A DNA stretch of 5,741 nt from Myxococcota bacterium (lineage in GTDB: Bacteria > Myxococcota_C > UBA6777), in the NCBI GenBank assembly GCA_963169055.1, contig CAUJFU010000389.1, positions 1 to 5,741 on the forward strand. The letters run 5' to 3'. The position numbers were made by a program, and so were the translations under genes. This document shows, piece by piece, positions 5,726 to 5,741 of this stretch (positions are counted from its first letter, which is position 1; every line of letters starts with the position of its first letter). Under the pieces are notes generated by a model. It did no database searches. It saw only the letters and a program-made list of their open reading frames with translations, and was not told the DNA's origin.

Positions 5726-5741
5726 CCGCGTCTTGCTTTTC

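Overview
The window holds three substantial genes and one divergent intergenic region. From left to right these are a very large cysteine-rich tandem-repeat lipoprotein on the minus strand (1 to 2253, running off the left edge), a 364-bp intergenic region with repeats, and a plus-strand pair made of a XerC-type tyrosine recombinase (2618 to 3730) and a zinc-metallopeptidase M23 lipoprotein (3785 to 5725). The base composition looks moderately GC-rich, with TTG frequently used for leucine. Secreted lipoproteins packed with C-x(n)-D-x-D-C cysteine modules are typical of Myxococcota, Bradymonadota and other former Deltaproteobacteria, so I favour such a Gram-negative host. This is an inference from gene style only; no rRNA or other marker gene is present.

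Region 1 to 2253 is best explained by one minus-strand reading frame that stays open for 751 codons from ATG 2253 to the window edge. It has a lipoprotein signal peptide, a short acidic Ser/Thr linker and then 13 tandem modules of about 53 to 58 residues. Two module types alternate: type A has 10 Cys with a CDC and a YCC motif, and type B has 8 Cys. By my count 119 of 751 residues are cysteine. Long open frames on the plus strand (100 to 1887) and in another minus frame (795 to 2174) are shadows of this repeat gene.

Region 2254 to 2617 separates the divergent genes. It carries three copies of a short motif whose minus-strand RNA would fold into small GNRA-type or related hairpins, an 8-bp inverted repeat enclosing two of them, a further hairpin-forming inverted repeat, a weak candidate promoter and a 12-bp perfect palindrome upstream of xerC.

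The plus-strand pair is probably co-transcribed, with 54 bp between the xerC stop and the preferred TTG start of the next gene. XerC keeps all catalytic residues but has a basic N-terminal extension of about 65 residues containing a G9 homopolymer. The M23 protein has a lipoprotein signal, a Pro/Ser-rich linker with five 33-nt tandem repeats, a LysM/Csd3-like region, an intact M23 zinc site and an unusual Cys-containing basic C-terminal tail. The pair combines chromosome-dimer resolution with cell-wall hydrolysis, two processes that act late in the cell cycle. The lipoprotein across the intergenic region has no evident functional link to them other than location.
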